A stretch of 64,000 bases of DNA from Burkholderiales bacterium Ga0074133 (GTDB lineage: Bacteria; Pseudomonadota; Gammaproteobacteria; Burkholderiales; Burkholderiaceae_C): positions 86,526 through 150,525 of the forward strand of contig LNEG01000009.1 in NCBI GenBank assembly GCA_001464865.1, in the 5' to 3' direction. The translations under genes were made by a program, and so were the position numbers. The notes under the pieces are model-generated. The model had not been told where the DNA came from and searched no databases. It saw only the letters and a list, made by a program, of their open reading frames with translations. How positions within the stretch are numbered: position 1 is the first letter of the stretch; the number at the start of each line of letters is the position of its first letter. This document shows, in pieces, positions 7,000-15,903 of the stretch.

Positions 7000-9087
7000 T
7001 CAGACGACAAGTCCCATGTTCAAGGCCGTCTCGCGGATTTCCTTGTGCGTCAGCGCCACACCGTGGAACAGGGTGCGCGCCGAACCGGTCTGCGAAGCCG
7101 AGTCGTCTTCCACGTCGCCGAAGCCCCTCAGATCCATGTCGCGCTCGGCCAGCGCGAACCCGTCGCCGCACTGCTCAAGCAAGCGCAGTCGCTCCATGGC
7201 CTCAGGCTGGACATTGGCGCCCACATGCAGGAAAAAGGTGCCGTTTCCACCCTTTCGCGCCAGGCGCCCCCGCATCTGGTGGAGCTGGGAGACGCCGTAG
7301 CGCTCTGGGGACTCGATCAATAGCGCCTGCAGACTGGGCAGGGTCACCCCGACCTCGATCACCGAGCTCGACACCAGGACGCTGAGCTTCTTGGCGTGCA
7401 TGGCCGCAATCACGGCGCCTTTTTCATCGGTCGTCATCTGACCATGAAGGACGCCCACCCGGCCGGGGAAGCGGCGCTCCCAGTGCTGGGCAGCACCGGT
7501 GACCGATTGAAGACCCTCACCACTCTTGGAGGCCGGGCGCGGAGCTGGGCGAGCGCCTTCTTCAGCTTCTGCGGCGTCGTTCACCAGCGGGTAGATCACG
7601 GCCAGCTGGCCACCGTGCTTCAGGATGTCGTTGGTGATGAAGTCATGAACATCAGACATGACTTCATCGTTCACGATCACGGTGTCGATGTGCTTGACCA
7701 CCGGGGAGTCGCGCAGCAGCGAGACATCCATGCCGCCGAAGTTGACCAGGGCGAGCGACCGCGGGATGGCCGTGGCCGTTGCCTCAAGCAGGTTGGTGGC
7801 GCGAGCGACCATGGCGAGCTTCTGTTCGACGCTGAATTTGTGCTGTTCGTCGACAACGACCAGTTGGAACACCTTCTTCGCCCGCTTGGCTGCAGAGAGC
7901 AGGGCCGTCGTTCCCACGCAGACACCCTGACCGATCTTGGCTCCCGACAGAACCAGGCAGACCGGCAGCCCGGGGAAAAGCTCCTGAAGTTCGCGCGCCA
8001 GCTGCTCGGCCACCAGTTGGGAGGGCGCCAGGATGGCCACCTCGGCACCAGCCTCGTAGGCTGCAGCCACTGGCAGCATGAACGTGATCGACTTGCCGGT
8101 GCCCACGTCACCAGAAAGCAGGCGGCGCATCGGAAATGCGCTCCTCAGGTCGTCCACGATCTCGTTGACAGCCCTGTCCTGGTCGCCCGTGAGCGGGTAG
8201 GGCAGGTCGGCGATGAGCGAGGCCAGAAAGTCCTTGTCGATGGTGATGGCAGAGCCGGAAACAGGCGGGCGCGACTTGGCCGCTGCCGCGCGGCGCACCA
8301 CGGTGTCCAGCGCCATCTGGCGCGCGATATTGCGCGCGCGCAGGCCTTGGGCAAGGGTTTTCGGGCGGTGCAGCGCGTACAGCAGCTTTTTGGGGTCGTC
8401 CACCTTGTAGTGGGCGGTGAACTCGGATGTCCTGAGCCCGGCCTGCGCCAGGAGCAGCACGCTGGCTTCATCCAGGCGGTTCAGGGCCCGCTCGACGCCG
8501 GCGGCCAGTGCGTCACCAGAAACCTGGCCCTGCTTGCCCTTGTAGATCGTGGCCACGGTGCCGCGCTGTTTCGGGTGAACAACCACTGGGTTGACCAGGC
8601 ACAACTGGCCCCGGAACTCTTCCAAGGCGCCATGGACGTGCAGCAGGGAGTCGGGGTCGAGCTCCACGAAGGGCCAGACGTTGCCGAATGCGGTGACCCG
8701 CAGGGGCGAACCCCTGCGATCAACACAGTCAAGCTGGAGGCGAAAGGCAACGGGCGGGTAGTGCGTCTCGTTGCCGTCGCGATCAAACATCGACCGGCCC
8801 ACGATCTTCAGGACGAAGTACACCGGGCGTCCCAGGTGCTCACCCGGTTTGACGACCTCCTGGGGCTGGGTGAAGTCCTTGTATTCCTTCGGTGCGCTCA
8901 GTAGGCACTCGGCCAGGGTGCTGAAGCCCAGGCGCTTGAGGCGACCGAGCTCGTTTCCGACGGGATCTGGCGCCTTGCGGGGTTTCTTGGTGCCGGCCGG
9001 CGCGCGCTGCGCCACAGGCTCCACAAAGGGTTCCGGCTGGCGCGCGAACAAAGACTTTCGCTGAGGCAATGCGGCAGCCGGCGTCAT
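7000..9087 (-). CDS. RecG-like ATP-dependent DNA helicase
   Basis: 695 residues from ATG at 9087, 28 nt after ssb. Superfamily 2 helicase of the RecG type. Residues about 120-230 resemble the RecG OB-fold wedge domain (PVYFVLKIVGRS, RVTAFGNVWPF). Walker A GDVGTGKS lies near 326-333, motif II is VVDEQHKFSVEQK, motif III-like is ATATAIPRSLAL, and the C-terminal part has GRLARKGG and RDMDLRGFGDV, matching RecG RD(L)xLRGxG. RecG remodels forks and branched DNA; chromosomal RecG is about the same length. Here motif III reads TAIPRS instead of the usual TPIPRT. The location beside ssb in one operon suggests a role in element replication or recombination. Confidence 0.9.
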   Translation of the reverse strand: MTPAAALPQRKSLFARQPEPFVEPVAQRAPAGTKKPRKAPDPVGNELGRLKRLGFSTLAECLLSAPKEYKDFTQPQEVVKPGEHLGRPVYFVLKIVGRSMFDRDGNETHYPPVAFRLQLDCVDRRGSPLRVTAFGNVWPFVELDPDSLLHVHGALEEFRGQLCLVNPVVVHPKQRGTVATIYKGKQGQVSGDALAAGVERALNRLDEASVLLLAQAGLRTSEFTAHYKVDDPKKLLYALHRPKTLAQGLRARNIARQMALDTVVRRAAAAKSRPPVSGSAITIDKDFLASLIADLPYPLTGDQDRAVNEIVDDLRSAFPMRRLLSGDVGTGKSITFMLPVAAAYEAGAEVAILAPSQLVAEQLARELQELFPGLPVCLVLSGAKIGQGVCVGTTALLSAAKRAKKVFQLVVVDEQHKFSVEQKLAMVARATNLLEATATAIPRSLALVNFGGMDVSLLRDSPVVKHIDTVIVNDEVMSDVHDFITNDILKHGGQLAVIYPLVNDAAEAEEGARPAPRPASKSGEGLQSVTGAAQHWERRFPGRVGVLHGQMTTDEKGAVIAAMHAKKLSVLVSSSVIEVGVTLPSLQALLIESPERYGVSQLHQMRGRLARKGGNGTFFLHVGANVQPEAMERLRLLEQCGDGFALAERDMDLRGFGDVEDDSASQTGSARTLFHGVALTHKEIRETALNMGLVV

Positions 9088-9115
9088 GGGCGCAGTCGAG
9101 TTCGGGGTTGCGGGA

Positions 9116-10021
9116 TCAGGAGTTGGCGGCGGCAGCAGCTTGATTGATGCCGCGGCCCCAGGTGCGGCGGGGCTGTGCACCGGCGACTGCAGGTGCGGCG
9201 GCCGGCGCTGAGGCCACCGGCGCGGGAGCGCGAGCGGCAACAGGAGGGTTAGCCGGGGCGGCCACTTGGGCGGCAACAGGGGCTGCGGTGCCTGGGCGCA
9301 CAAAGCGGCGGGCAGGTGCGGCAGGAGCGGGGGAGGGCGCTGCAGGGGGAGTCAGCGCGGTTGCTTGTGCAGGGGCTCGAGCAGCATCGGGTGCCGCCGC
9401 CGGCGCAGCTGCCGGGGCAGCTACTGGGGCCTGAGTCTGGACAGGAGCAGTGCCCGGGCGAACGAAGCGGCGCGCGGGAGCCGCAGGCGCTGCAGCAGCG
9501 GGGGGTGCAGCCACTGGAGCAGCAGATGGAGCAGCAGCAGGGGTTGCTGCGGCTGCCGGGGCGGCCACCGGGGCTTCGGGCTCAGAAACCGGATTCGTAT
9601 CAAGGTCAGGTGGGATGCGACCGGCATTGGCCGTCTGCTGGGCGAGCACAGCAGGATCCTGGGTGGCTGGAGCCGGCTTGATCTCGGCAGCGCGGCGGGG
9701 GTCGAGGAACTGCATGGACTTGGCCTTGATGAGGGCGGCGCGGCGGTTGCGCCCATCGGCATCGACCATCGACTCAGTGACCAGCGCACCCTCGAGAAGA
9801 ACCCGGGCGCCATGGTAGCCACCGGCGGAAACGATCTCGGCCAGGCGGCCAACGAACTCGATCTGGTGCCACACCGTGTTTTCACGTCGCTCACCAGCGG
9901 CGTCACGCCATACCTCGGTTGTCGCCATGTCCAAGGTGACCATTTTCTGGTCGCCCACCTGCCTCAGAGCAGGGTCCTCACCGAGACGACCAATCAGTTG
10001 AACGCGGTTGAGATGCAGCAT
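9116..10021 (-). CDS. ssb: Single-stranded DNA-binding protein with long Ala/Pro tail
   Basis: 301 residues starting MLHLNRVQLIGRLGEDP at 10021. Residues 1-105 are a typical SSB OB fold (VTLDMATTEVWRD, ENTVWHQIEFVGRLAE, RVLLEGALVTE). The remaining 195 residues are a low-complexity Ala/Pro/Val tail holding two copies of ARRFVRPGTA and a third related PRRTWGRG near the end. The protein is far longer than usual SSBs (about 180) and lacks the acidic DDDIPF tip that recruits partner proteins. It is upstream of and probably cotranscribed with the RecG-like helicase. Host SSB would still be needed for tip-dependent interactions (inference). Confidence 0.92.
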   Translation of the reverse strand: MLHLNRVQLIGRLGEDPALRQVGDQKMVTLDMATTEVWRDAAGERRENTVWHQIEFVGRLAEIVSAGGYHGARVLLEGALVTESMVDADGRNRRAALIKAKSMQFLDPRRAAEIKPAPATQDPAVLAQQTANAGRIPPDLDTNPVSEPEAPVAAPAAAATPAAAPSAAPVAAPPAAAAPAAPARRFVRPGTAPVQTQAPVAAPAAAPAAAPDAARAPAQATALTPPAAPSPAPAAPARRFVRPGTAAPVAAQVAAPANPPVAARAPAPVASAPAAAPAVAGAQPRRTWGRGINQAAAAANS

Positions 10022-10122
10022 GTCGAGTCCTTGGGTGTATGGGCATGGCCCGATTGGTATCAACAGCGGAAAAAAGTGGGGAGGTTCCGCTGCCAGATAG
10101 CCCTCAGTGGGCTACAATCAAA

Positions 10123-10144
10123 GCATATCAGATATCTTCTACGC
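10123..10144. promoter_or_regulatory. Operator D of the 22-bp family
   Basis: GCATA and TACGC arms flank the core TCAGATATCTTC. It lies between the divergent ssb (start 10021) and TPR/receiver gene (start 10231) and could control both. A TACAAT box at 10113-10118 with CTGCCA 17 bp upstream is a possible sigma-70 promoter reading toward the plus-strand gene. Confidence 0.6.
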
Positions 10145-10230
10145 CGACAACTCGGCACTTTGTCACAGCTTCGGTGCGCCGAAGTGATTGATCGCGGGGA
10201 GATGTCGACCATTTCAAGGAGCGGCAACCC

Positions 10231-11925
10231 GTGACAGAGACCATTGAACGAGCCAATGCTGCTGCCCAGGCCCCGCTCACGGCTGCGCAGGAGTTGGAGC
10301 TTCGTGACTTCAGCAAATCCACCGCGCTTGTCATCGACCCAGCGCAGCTTTCCCGCGGCATCCTGACCCAGCAGCTGCGCGAATTCGGTGTGGGTCGGGT
10401 GGTCCAGTGCGCCAAGCTCTCCGAGGCGCGCGTGGCGCTGGAGCAGCGCGAATTCGACTTCGTGATCTGCGAGCAACACTTCGACAACGAGGCGCTGGCT
10501 GGCCAGGCGCTGCTGGACGACCTCAGGCGCGAAGCCATCATTCCGTTTTCCACGGTCTTCATCATGCTGACCTCTGCCGCCACGGCCGGCGATGTCGCCG
10601 AGGCAGCTGAGGCCGCTCTGGATGGCTTCCTGGTCAAGCCCCACAAGGCGTCGGCTCTCTTCGATCGGGTGCTCACTGCCAGGCGCAGGAAGCTGGTGCT
10701 GGCCCCCATCTTCAAGGCCATCGACGCCCAGGACTTCGAGCGCGCAGCCCGGATGTGCATGGAGCGCTACGAAAAGCGGCAAGATTTCTGGCTGTTCTCA
10801 GCTCGTATTGGCGCCGAGCTGATGCTCCGACTGAAGCGGCTGCCCGAGACGGTGGAGCTCTACAAAACCATCCTCAACGCCAAAACCACCCCCTGGGCCA
10901 AGCTCGGCATCGCTCGCTCCCAGCTCGAAATGGGGCAGCCCATGGCTGCCATCGCCACTCTGGAAGAACTGGTCCAGGGCAACACCAACTACGCCGACGC
11001 GTTTGACGTCATGGCACACGCACACATCGAGACAGGTAATATGGAACAAGCACTTGACTGCTACGAAATGTCCCTGCGCTCCACGCCGGGCTCCGTGCTG
11101 CGGGCACAGAAGAAGGCCATGGTCTCCTTCTATCTTGGACACGATGAAGACGCGCGCGCAGATCTGCTGAAGGTCAGCCAGCGAGCCGCCGGCTCCAGGT
11201 TGTTCGACCATCAATCCCTGATGGTTCTCGCATTCACAAGCTTCCGCTCCAAGAAGTCCGGAGACCTCGCCTGGTGCTCCAAGGTCATGCAGAACGCGGC
11301 AGCCGGTCAGCCCCAAAGCGTGCGACTCGAAAGGATGAGCAAGGTGGTCAGCGCTCTGGTCGCATTCAACGAGGGGCGCGACAGTGATGGCCTCAAGCCG
11401 CTGCTGGCACTTGCTGGCATGCGCCATGACGATGATTTCGACTTCGAAGCAGCTTGCAACCTGGTGACGACGATCTCGACGCTTACCGCGCGCGGCATCG
11501 TCATGGCCACCTCCGAGTCGGTGATGACCGACATCGGCATGCGTTTTTGCGGGACCAACGGCGCCACCGAGATGCTCACCCGGGCCGCTTGGGTGCATCC
11601 GGCACATGTTGAGTTGCTTCGTGGTGCCCACGCCCAGGTTCTGAAACTTGCCCAGGCAGCCTTGAAGCACAGCATCCAGGGAGACCCGGCCACTGCAGTG
11701 AAGTCGCTGATCGCCAAAGGCGAGGAGCTGCAGAACCAAAAGCTCATCGAGAGCGCACGCCTGACTCTGATGAGGCACTGGGATCGGATTGAAGAAGCGA
11801 CAGTCCTTCAGGAGCGCATTGCAAAGCTGAGCCATCAGGCAGGCTCGATGTCGGCCAAGCCTGGCGCTCGAGGGGAGGTAAGCACTGGTTCTTCTCTGTT
11901 GCGCCTGCGGCAGACCGAGCAGTGA
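10231..11925 (+). CDS. Degenerate receiver domain fused to TPR repeats
   Basis: 564 residues from GTG at 10231 with AAGGAG 10 nt upstream. Residues about 28-150 form a CheY-like receiver: acidic residue D36, T114 and the conserved lysine K136 in the motif VKPHK. The usual phosphoacceptor aspartate is replaced by Glu (E81 in FDFVICEQHFD). Residues about 165-340 are TPR helices (PWAKLGIARSQLEMGQ, ADAFDVMAHAHIETGN). No DNA-binding domain is present. The gene directly precedes the pilus cluster, so it may be a scaffold or regulator of pilus assembly. Glu at the acceptor site often mimics the phosphorylated state, so the domain may be constitutively active or merely structural. Confidence 0.85.
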   Translation: MTETIERANAAAQAPLTAAQELELRDFSKSTALVIDPAQLSRGILTQQLREFGVGRVVQCAKLSEARVALEQREFDFVICEQHFDNEALAGQALLDDLRREAIIPFSTVFIMLTSAATAGDVAEAAEAALDGFLVKPHKASALFDRVLTARRRKLVLAPIFKAIDAQDFERAARMCMERYEKRQDFWLFSARIGAELMLRLKRLPETVELYKTILNAKTTPWAKLGIARSQLEMGQPMAAIATLEELVQGNTNYADAFDVMAHAHIETGNMEQALDCYEMSLRSTPGSVLRAQKKAMVSFYLGHDEDARADLLKVSQRAAGSRLFDHQSLMVLAFTSFRSKKSGDLAWCSKVMQNAAAGQPQSVRLERMSKVVSALVAFNEGRDSDGLKPLLALAGMRHDDDFDFEAACNLVTTISTLTARGIVMATSESVMTDIGMRFCGTNGATEMLTRAAWVHPAHVELLRGAHAQVLKLAQAALKHSIQGDPATAVKSLIAKGEELQNQKLIESARLTLMRHWDRIEEATVLQERIAKLSHQAGSMSAKPGARGEVSTGSSLLRLRQTEQ

Positions 11926-12022
11926 GTTGTCCATTCTCTGTTGGCGTCTCGCATTGTGTGATTTCCGACACAGGCACGCATGTCGAAATCCGTCTGATAC
12001 CCGAGAACTTCGCGTCTGTCTG

Positions 12023-12057
12023 TTGTCAACGACGTGTGCAGCAGATATACTCTACGC
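12023..12057 (+). promoter_or_regulatory. Sigma-70-like promoter with operator E
   Basis: TTGTCA at 12023-12028, a 17-bp spacer and TATACT at 12046-12051 make a good sigma-70 promoter for the pilus operon starting at 12094. The 22-bp element (12036-12057, arms GTGCA and TACGC) covers the -10 box exactly, so a regulator bound here would block or remodel the promoter. Confidence 0.7.
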
Positions 12058-12093
12058 AAATCAGTAACCGAACGACGTGGTGAACCCCTCAAG

Positions 12094-13275
12094 ATGAAGC
12101 ACCTGAAACATCACATGCATAACCGGATTGCGCTCGCATCCGCCCTGGCCACCATGGCCATGGCGCTTGCCGCGCCGGCTCATGCCCAAGGAACTCCTCG
12201 TCTGGAGACCGTGGCCATCAAATCAGCACCGCGTACTGTGAATGAGATATTCACTATCTTCCAAACCGAACCCGTTGGTGGTGATGTGAGCCAGATCGAG
12301 GTTCCATCGCTGTCCATGACCGGCGCATCTTTTCAGATGGCAATGGACCTTGCACTGGCCGACAAAGGCCTGAGCACATCAATTCGGACCCCGCTCAGCG
12401 ACAAGAAATCCGATGTGGCTGTTCGAGGTGTTCGCGGCAACTTGGAGCAGGTGCTCAACCAACTCGGCCAGTCCTACGACTTCTTCTGGATGGTCAAAGA
12501 CGGGCTCCTGGTGATCGACGGCACGCGCACCTTTTCGTTGTCCATCCCTTCGGCGTTGGCATCGGATCGCGGCGGCTTCGAAAAGTCTCTCACCTCTTCT
12601 GGCGCTTCCGAGGTCCGATCGTTGGCCCTGGACAACATCGTGATCTTCCGCGCATCCCCCTCGGCACTTGACGCGGTTCGCCAGGTGCTCGAGGCCGCTT
12701 CAATCAGCCGTGGCATCCCCTCGGCGGCATTGCGCTTTGGCACCCCGGTGGTTGCCCAGGCTCCTGCACCCTCGATCACTTCTTCGGCGGCGCCTGCCCC
12801 TCAATTGGCGGCAGCACCGTTGCCTGCTGTTGTCGCCGCGCCAGCACCAGCCCCTGTGGTGGTGGCCGCGCCAGTTGTTGCTGCCCCCGTTGTTGCCGCG
12901 CCGATGCCTGTGTTGCCGGCTGTGATTGCCTCACCCGCCTTGGCTGCACGTGCGCAGGCCATGGCACCCATCACCGCATCCCCGATCTCGGCCCCCGTGG
13001 TCACGAAGCCGGCGAGCGTCGAACCCCGCTTCTGGGGCATCAACGTGACCGACCGAACGGTCGAAGGCGTGCTGCGGCGTTGGGCGCGCGAACAAGGCTG
13101 GAGCCTGCGCTACGAATTCGATCGCATTCCAGTTCTGCGCCCAGCTTCGGTGATTGCTGGCGACTTCCTCGGAGCTGCCAAGCAGATCCAACTTCAACTC
13201 GTCGAGGCCGGTTACCAAATGGACCTCGCAACCATCGGCACCACGCTGCGTGTCTCCACCGGAGCTTCCAAATGA
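12094..13275 (+). CDS. Pilus biogenesis protein with TcpQ_C domain
   Basis: 393 residues from ATG at 12094, preferred over an upstream in-frame start because the N-terminus MKHLKHHMHNRIAL leads straight into a signal peptide ending AHAQ. The middle (about 230-300) is an Ala/Pro/Val-rich linker. The C-terminal region, about 310-393 (FWGINVTDRTVEGVLRRWAR, GWSLRYEFDR), matches the TcpQ C-terminal domain of toxin-coregulated pilus TcpQ and IncI PilL, which stabilises the outer-membrane secretin. It is the first gene of the pilus operon and overlaps the next by 4 nt. Probably a periplasmic secretin partner. Confidence 0.8.
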   Translation: MKHLKHHMHNRIALASALATMAMALAAPAHAQGTPRLETVAIKSAPRTVNEIFTIFQTEPVGGDVSQIEVPSLSMTGASFQMAMDLALADKGLSTSIRTPLSDKKSDVAVRGVRGNLEQVLNQLGQSYDFFWMVKDGLLVIDGTRTFSLSIPSALASDRGGFEKSLTSSGASEVRSLALDNIVIFRASPSALDAVRQVLEAASISRGIPSAALRFGTPVVAQAPAPSITSSAAPAPQLAAAPLPAVVAAPAPAPVVVAAPVVAAPVVAAPMPVLPAVIASPALAARAQAMAPITASPISAPVVTKPASVEPRFWGINVTDRTVEGVLRRWAREQGWSLRYEFDRIPVLRPASVIAGDFLGAAKQIQLQLVEAGYQMDLATIGTTLRVSTGASK

Positions 13276-13976
13276 AAACCCGTTCCTCCTCCCTGGCAGC
13301 CGCTTTGGCCACGCTGGCCTCCTTTGGCGCTGCCGCTCAGCAGGCGGATGTGTCCGTGGCGGCAGCTCCGGCAACTGTGAACATGCGTCTGGCCACATCC
13401 CAGATCGGAACGAGTGGCGTCGTTGAGCAGGCCCGTCTGCAGGAGGCCTTGAGTGCCTTGACGGTGCTGGCCATCGTGGGTGAGAGCGCCATCCTCAAGA
13501 CGAACCGTCCCATCACCGGTCTGCCGCGCGACCTGACTGTCAAGAGTGGCCGCACCTTTGCTCTGCTGGGCGTGCCTGTGACCCCAAACGTGGTGGGTAG
13601 CACTGTGGAGTTTTCAACCGCCTCCTCGAGCGCCCCTGTGAGCATCGCGCGCCTGGGCCAGGAGGGCGCGGAGCTCGCCGCGCAAGCCATTTCTCCGCCC
13701 GAGTCGGACGACAAGGTCTGGGTGATTGCATCCGGTGGTTCGATCCGCGCGGCCGTGACCGAGTGGTCGCAGCGCGCCGGATGGCAGTTCGTCTGGGGCT
13801 TGGATGAGCGCGAGGACTACCAATTCAACGCGGGCAACCGCTTCACCGGCGACTTCCGCACCGCCATCTACGGCCTCTTCAACTCGCTGCCGCTGGACGT
13901 GAAGGTCCGTGCTGAGCTGCGCCCCGACAACACGCCCCCAATGGTCCTGATCACCCGTGACGAAGGAATTCGCTGA
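13272..13976 (+). CDS. Second TcpQ_C-domain periplasmic pilus protein
   Basis: 234 residues from ATG at 13272 (ATGA overlap with the previous gene). Signal peptide MKTRSSSLAAALATLASFGAA. Residues about 146-234 (VWVIASGGSIRAAVTEWSQR, GWQFVWGLDE) again match TcpQ_C. Two consecutive genes with the same C-terminal domain suggest duplication followed by divergence, or two subunits at different levels of the secretin. Stop and the start of the secretin gene overlap by one base (TGATG). Confidence 0.8.
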   Translation: MKTRSSSLAAALATLASFGAAAQQADVSVAAAPATVNMRLATSQIGTSGVVEQARLQEALSALTVLAIVGESAILKTNRPITGLPRDLTVKSGRTFALLGVPVTPNVVGSTVEFSTASSSAPVSIARLGQEGAELAAQAISPPESDDKVWVIASGGSIRAAVTEWSQRAGWQFVWGLDEREDYQFNAGNRFTGDFRTAIYGLFNSLPLDVKVRAELRPDNTPPMVLITRDEGIR

Positions 13977-15859
13977 TGAACGCCGCCTCCAAAAACACCG
14001 CCCGCATCCTCAAGTTCTCGGCCATGGCCGCTGCCGTTCTGGCTGCTGGATGCTCCTCGAACCATGCCCTGGTCCAAAAGGACATCGAGCAAAAAGAGCG
14101 AACCGCACAGCCCGCGATGGAGCAGCCACGTCAGTTGGTGGTTGCCTCCCGAGTGACCGAGATCCGCGGCACCCGCACGCCAGTGACCCACATGGCCAAC
14201 GCCAAGGGCAGCGAGTGGCTCAAGCGCCAGAAGGTCTCCATCAACGTTCGCTCGCCGATCACCTTGGCCTCCGTGGTCGAGAGCCTCGCCGCGCAGGGCG
14301 TGAACATCTCTTCCGACCTCAAACTCAACGCCTACAGCTTCGTGGGCCGCATCAACGAGACGGATGCTGAAACCGCCCTGAAAATCATTCTGGGCTCCAC
14401 CGGCCTGGACTTTGTGGTCGACGACGTTCGCAAAGTGGTCGTGATCCGACCGATGTCTTCGCGCAGCTGGTATCTGAACATCGGCAACAGGAAATCGAAC
14501 TTCTCGGCCGAAGCCGCCAAGGGCTCTGTCCTGGCGAATGGCTCCACCACCGACCCTCTGGGCAACTCTGGTAGCTCCGGCTCCACTGGTGGCCAAGCCT
14601 TCAACGGCGGTGCCACTCAGGTCAACACCGATGTGGCCGGCGCAGGCGCCGGCGTGAGCACGCAAGATGATTTCTGGGCGAGCCTGTCCAAGGAAATGGA
14701 AAGCCGCTTGAGCGTGCTCGTTCCGCGCGAGATGGCGGCCAAGGACGCCGGCGCGGCACCTGCGGGCGGTGCCGGCATGAACGTGCCGCCCTTGCCGCAG
14801 GCAATTGCTCCCGTCGCGCCCCCCGGCTTCGGTCCGCAGCCTTCGCAACAACAGTCGACCTCGGCTGCCGGTGGCTCGCCTGGAGCGAATGCTCCATCCG
14901 ATGAAAACGGCTTCGTGAAGCGCCAGATCGGCAGCTACTCGATCAACCCTGAGACCGGGGCGGTCACAGTGCAGGCACCTACCTGGATCCTGAACGACCT
15001 GGATACCTACATCAAACGTGTGCAGGAGATGTACAACACCGACATCACCTTCTCCGGTGAAGTCATCCTGGTGACCACCAACAAGGACGATTCCGAGGGC
15101 ATCGACCTCAATGCGTTTGCCTCGTTTGCCAGCGGCAAGTTCGGCTTCGTGGTCCAGAACAATGCCTTGGGTGGCCTGACTCTCTCGACCGCCGCCGGTG
15201 CACTGGCCAGCCTCACGGCGCCCAACCAGCCTGTGGGCGGTGCCCTGGTAGGCGCCACCTACAACAACGGCCGCAACGCGCTGCAGATCTTCAACGCCTT
15301 CTTGTCCGAGCAGGGCAATGTGAGCGTGGTCCAGCGCCCCCTGATCACGACCACCTCTGGCGTGCCGGGCATCTTCAGCAAGAAGTTCACCGACTACTAC
15401 AACACGATCAGCCAGGAAGCCGTGGCCGGCAGCACCGGTGCTCCGGTGACAGCCACTCGAAACAACCTGATTCCGGTGGACTTCGGCACCGAGCTGCGCA
15501 TCAACCCGCGCATCGACGTGAGCACCGGCCTGATCCGCGCTCAGCTGACGCTCAACCAGGCGCTGCAGTCGGGCACCAAGACGATCCAGCAAACCATCAC
15601 GGCAGGCAACAACTCGGTGACCGTGCCCACTGCGATCCCAATCGTGACCCGCCAGAACCTCTCCGGCGAGATTTTGCTTCGTGATGGTGACCTGGTGGTG
15701 GTCGGCGGCCAGAGCGAAGACTCCGGCACCACAAATGCCAACGGCCTGCCCGGTCAAAACGGTCCTGTTGGCGCCGGCATCTTCGGTGTCAAGCAGACCA
15801 CGCAGACCAAGCAGACGTACTACTTCGCTCTGCGCGTGTCCGTCAACAAGCGCAAGTGA
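13976..15859 (+). CDS. pilN: PilN-type secretin lipoprotein
   Basis: 627 residues with a lipoprotein signal (lipobox LAAGC near residue 25). N-terminal periplasmic N domains (about 85-165, SINVRSPITLASVVESLAAQ) are followed by a Gly/Ser/Ala-rich linker (about 190-310) and a secretin domain at about 320-627, ending in repeated beta strands (QQTITAGNNSVTVPTAIPIV, GEILLRDGDLVVVGGQSED). PilN of R64 and TcpC/BfpB are lipoprotein secretins that form the outer-membrane pore of thin pili. Position after the TcpQ_C proteins and before prepilins fits. Length is close to R64 PilN plus the long linker. Confidence 0.9.
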   Translation: MNAASKNTARILKFSAMAAAVLAAGCSSNHALVQKDIEQKERTAQPAMEQPRQLVVASRVTEIRGTRTPVTHMANAKGSEWLKRQKVSINVRSPITLASVVESLAAQGVNISSDLKLNAYSFVGRINETDAETALKIILGSTGLDFVVDDVRKVVVIRPMSSRSWYLNIGNRKSNFSAEAAKGSVLANGSTTDPLGNSGSSGSTGGQAFNGGATQVNTDVAGAGAGVSTQDDFWASLSKEMESRLSVLVPREMAAKDAGAAPAGGAGMNVPPLPQAIAPVAPPGFGPQPSQQQSTSAAGGSPGANAPSDENGFVKRQIGSYSINPETGAVTVQAPTWILNDLDTYIKRVQEMYNTDITFSGEVILVTTNKDDSEGIDLNAFASFASGKFGFVVQNNALGGLTLSTAAGALASLTAPNQPVGGALVGATYNNGRNALQIFNAFLSEQGNVSVVQRPLITTTSGVPGIFSKKFTDYYNTISQEAVAGSTGAPVTATRNNLIPVDFGTELRINPRIDVSTGLIRAQLTLNQALQSGTKTIQQTITAGNNSVTVPTAIPIVTRQNLSGEILLRDGDLVVVGGQSEDSGTTNANGLPGQNGPVGAGIFGVKQTTQTKQTYYFALRVSVNKRK

Positions 15860-15903
15860 TTGCCCGAACTCCCTCTGGATCGATGACCCCCGGATTGCCC
15901 AAC

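Noticed and set aside
5795..7300. 501-residue plus-strand open frame
   Set aside because: Antisense to the 1131-residue orphan and the start of the RecG-like gene. Its composition is that of a mirror frame.
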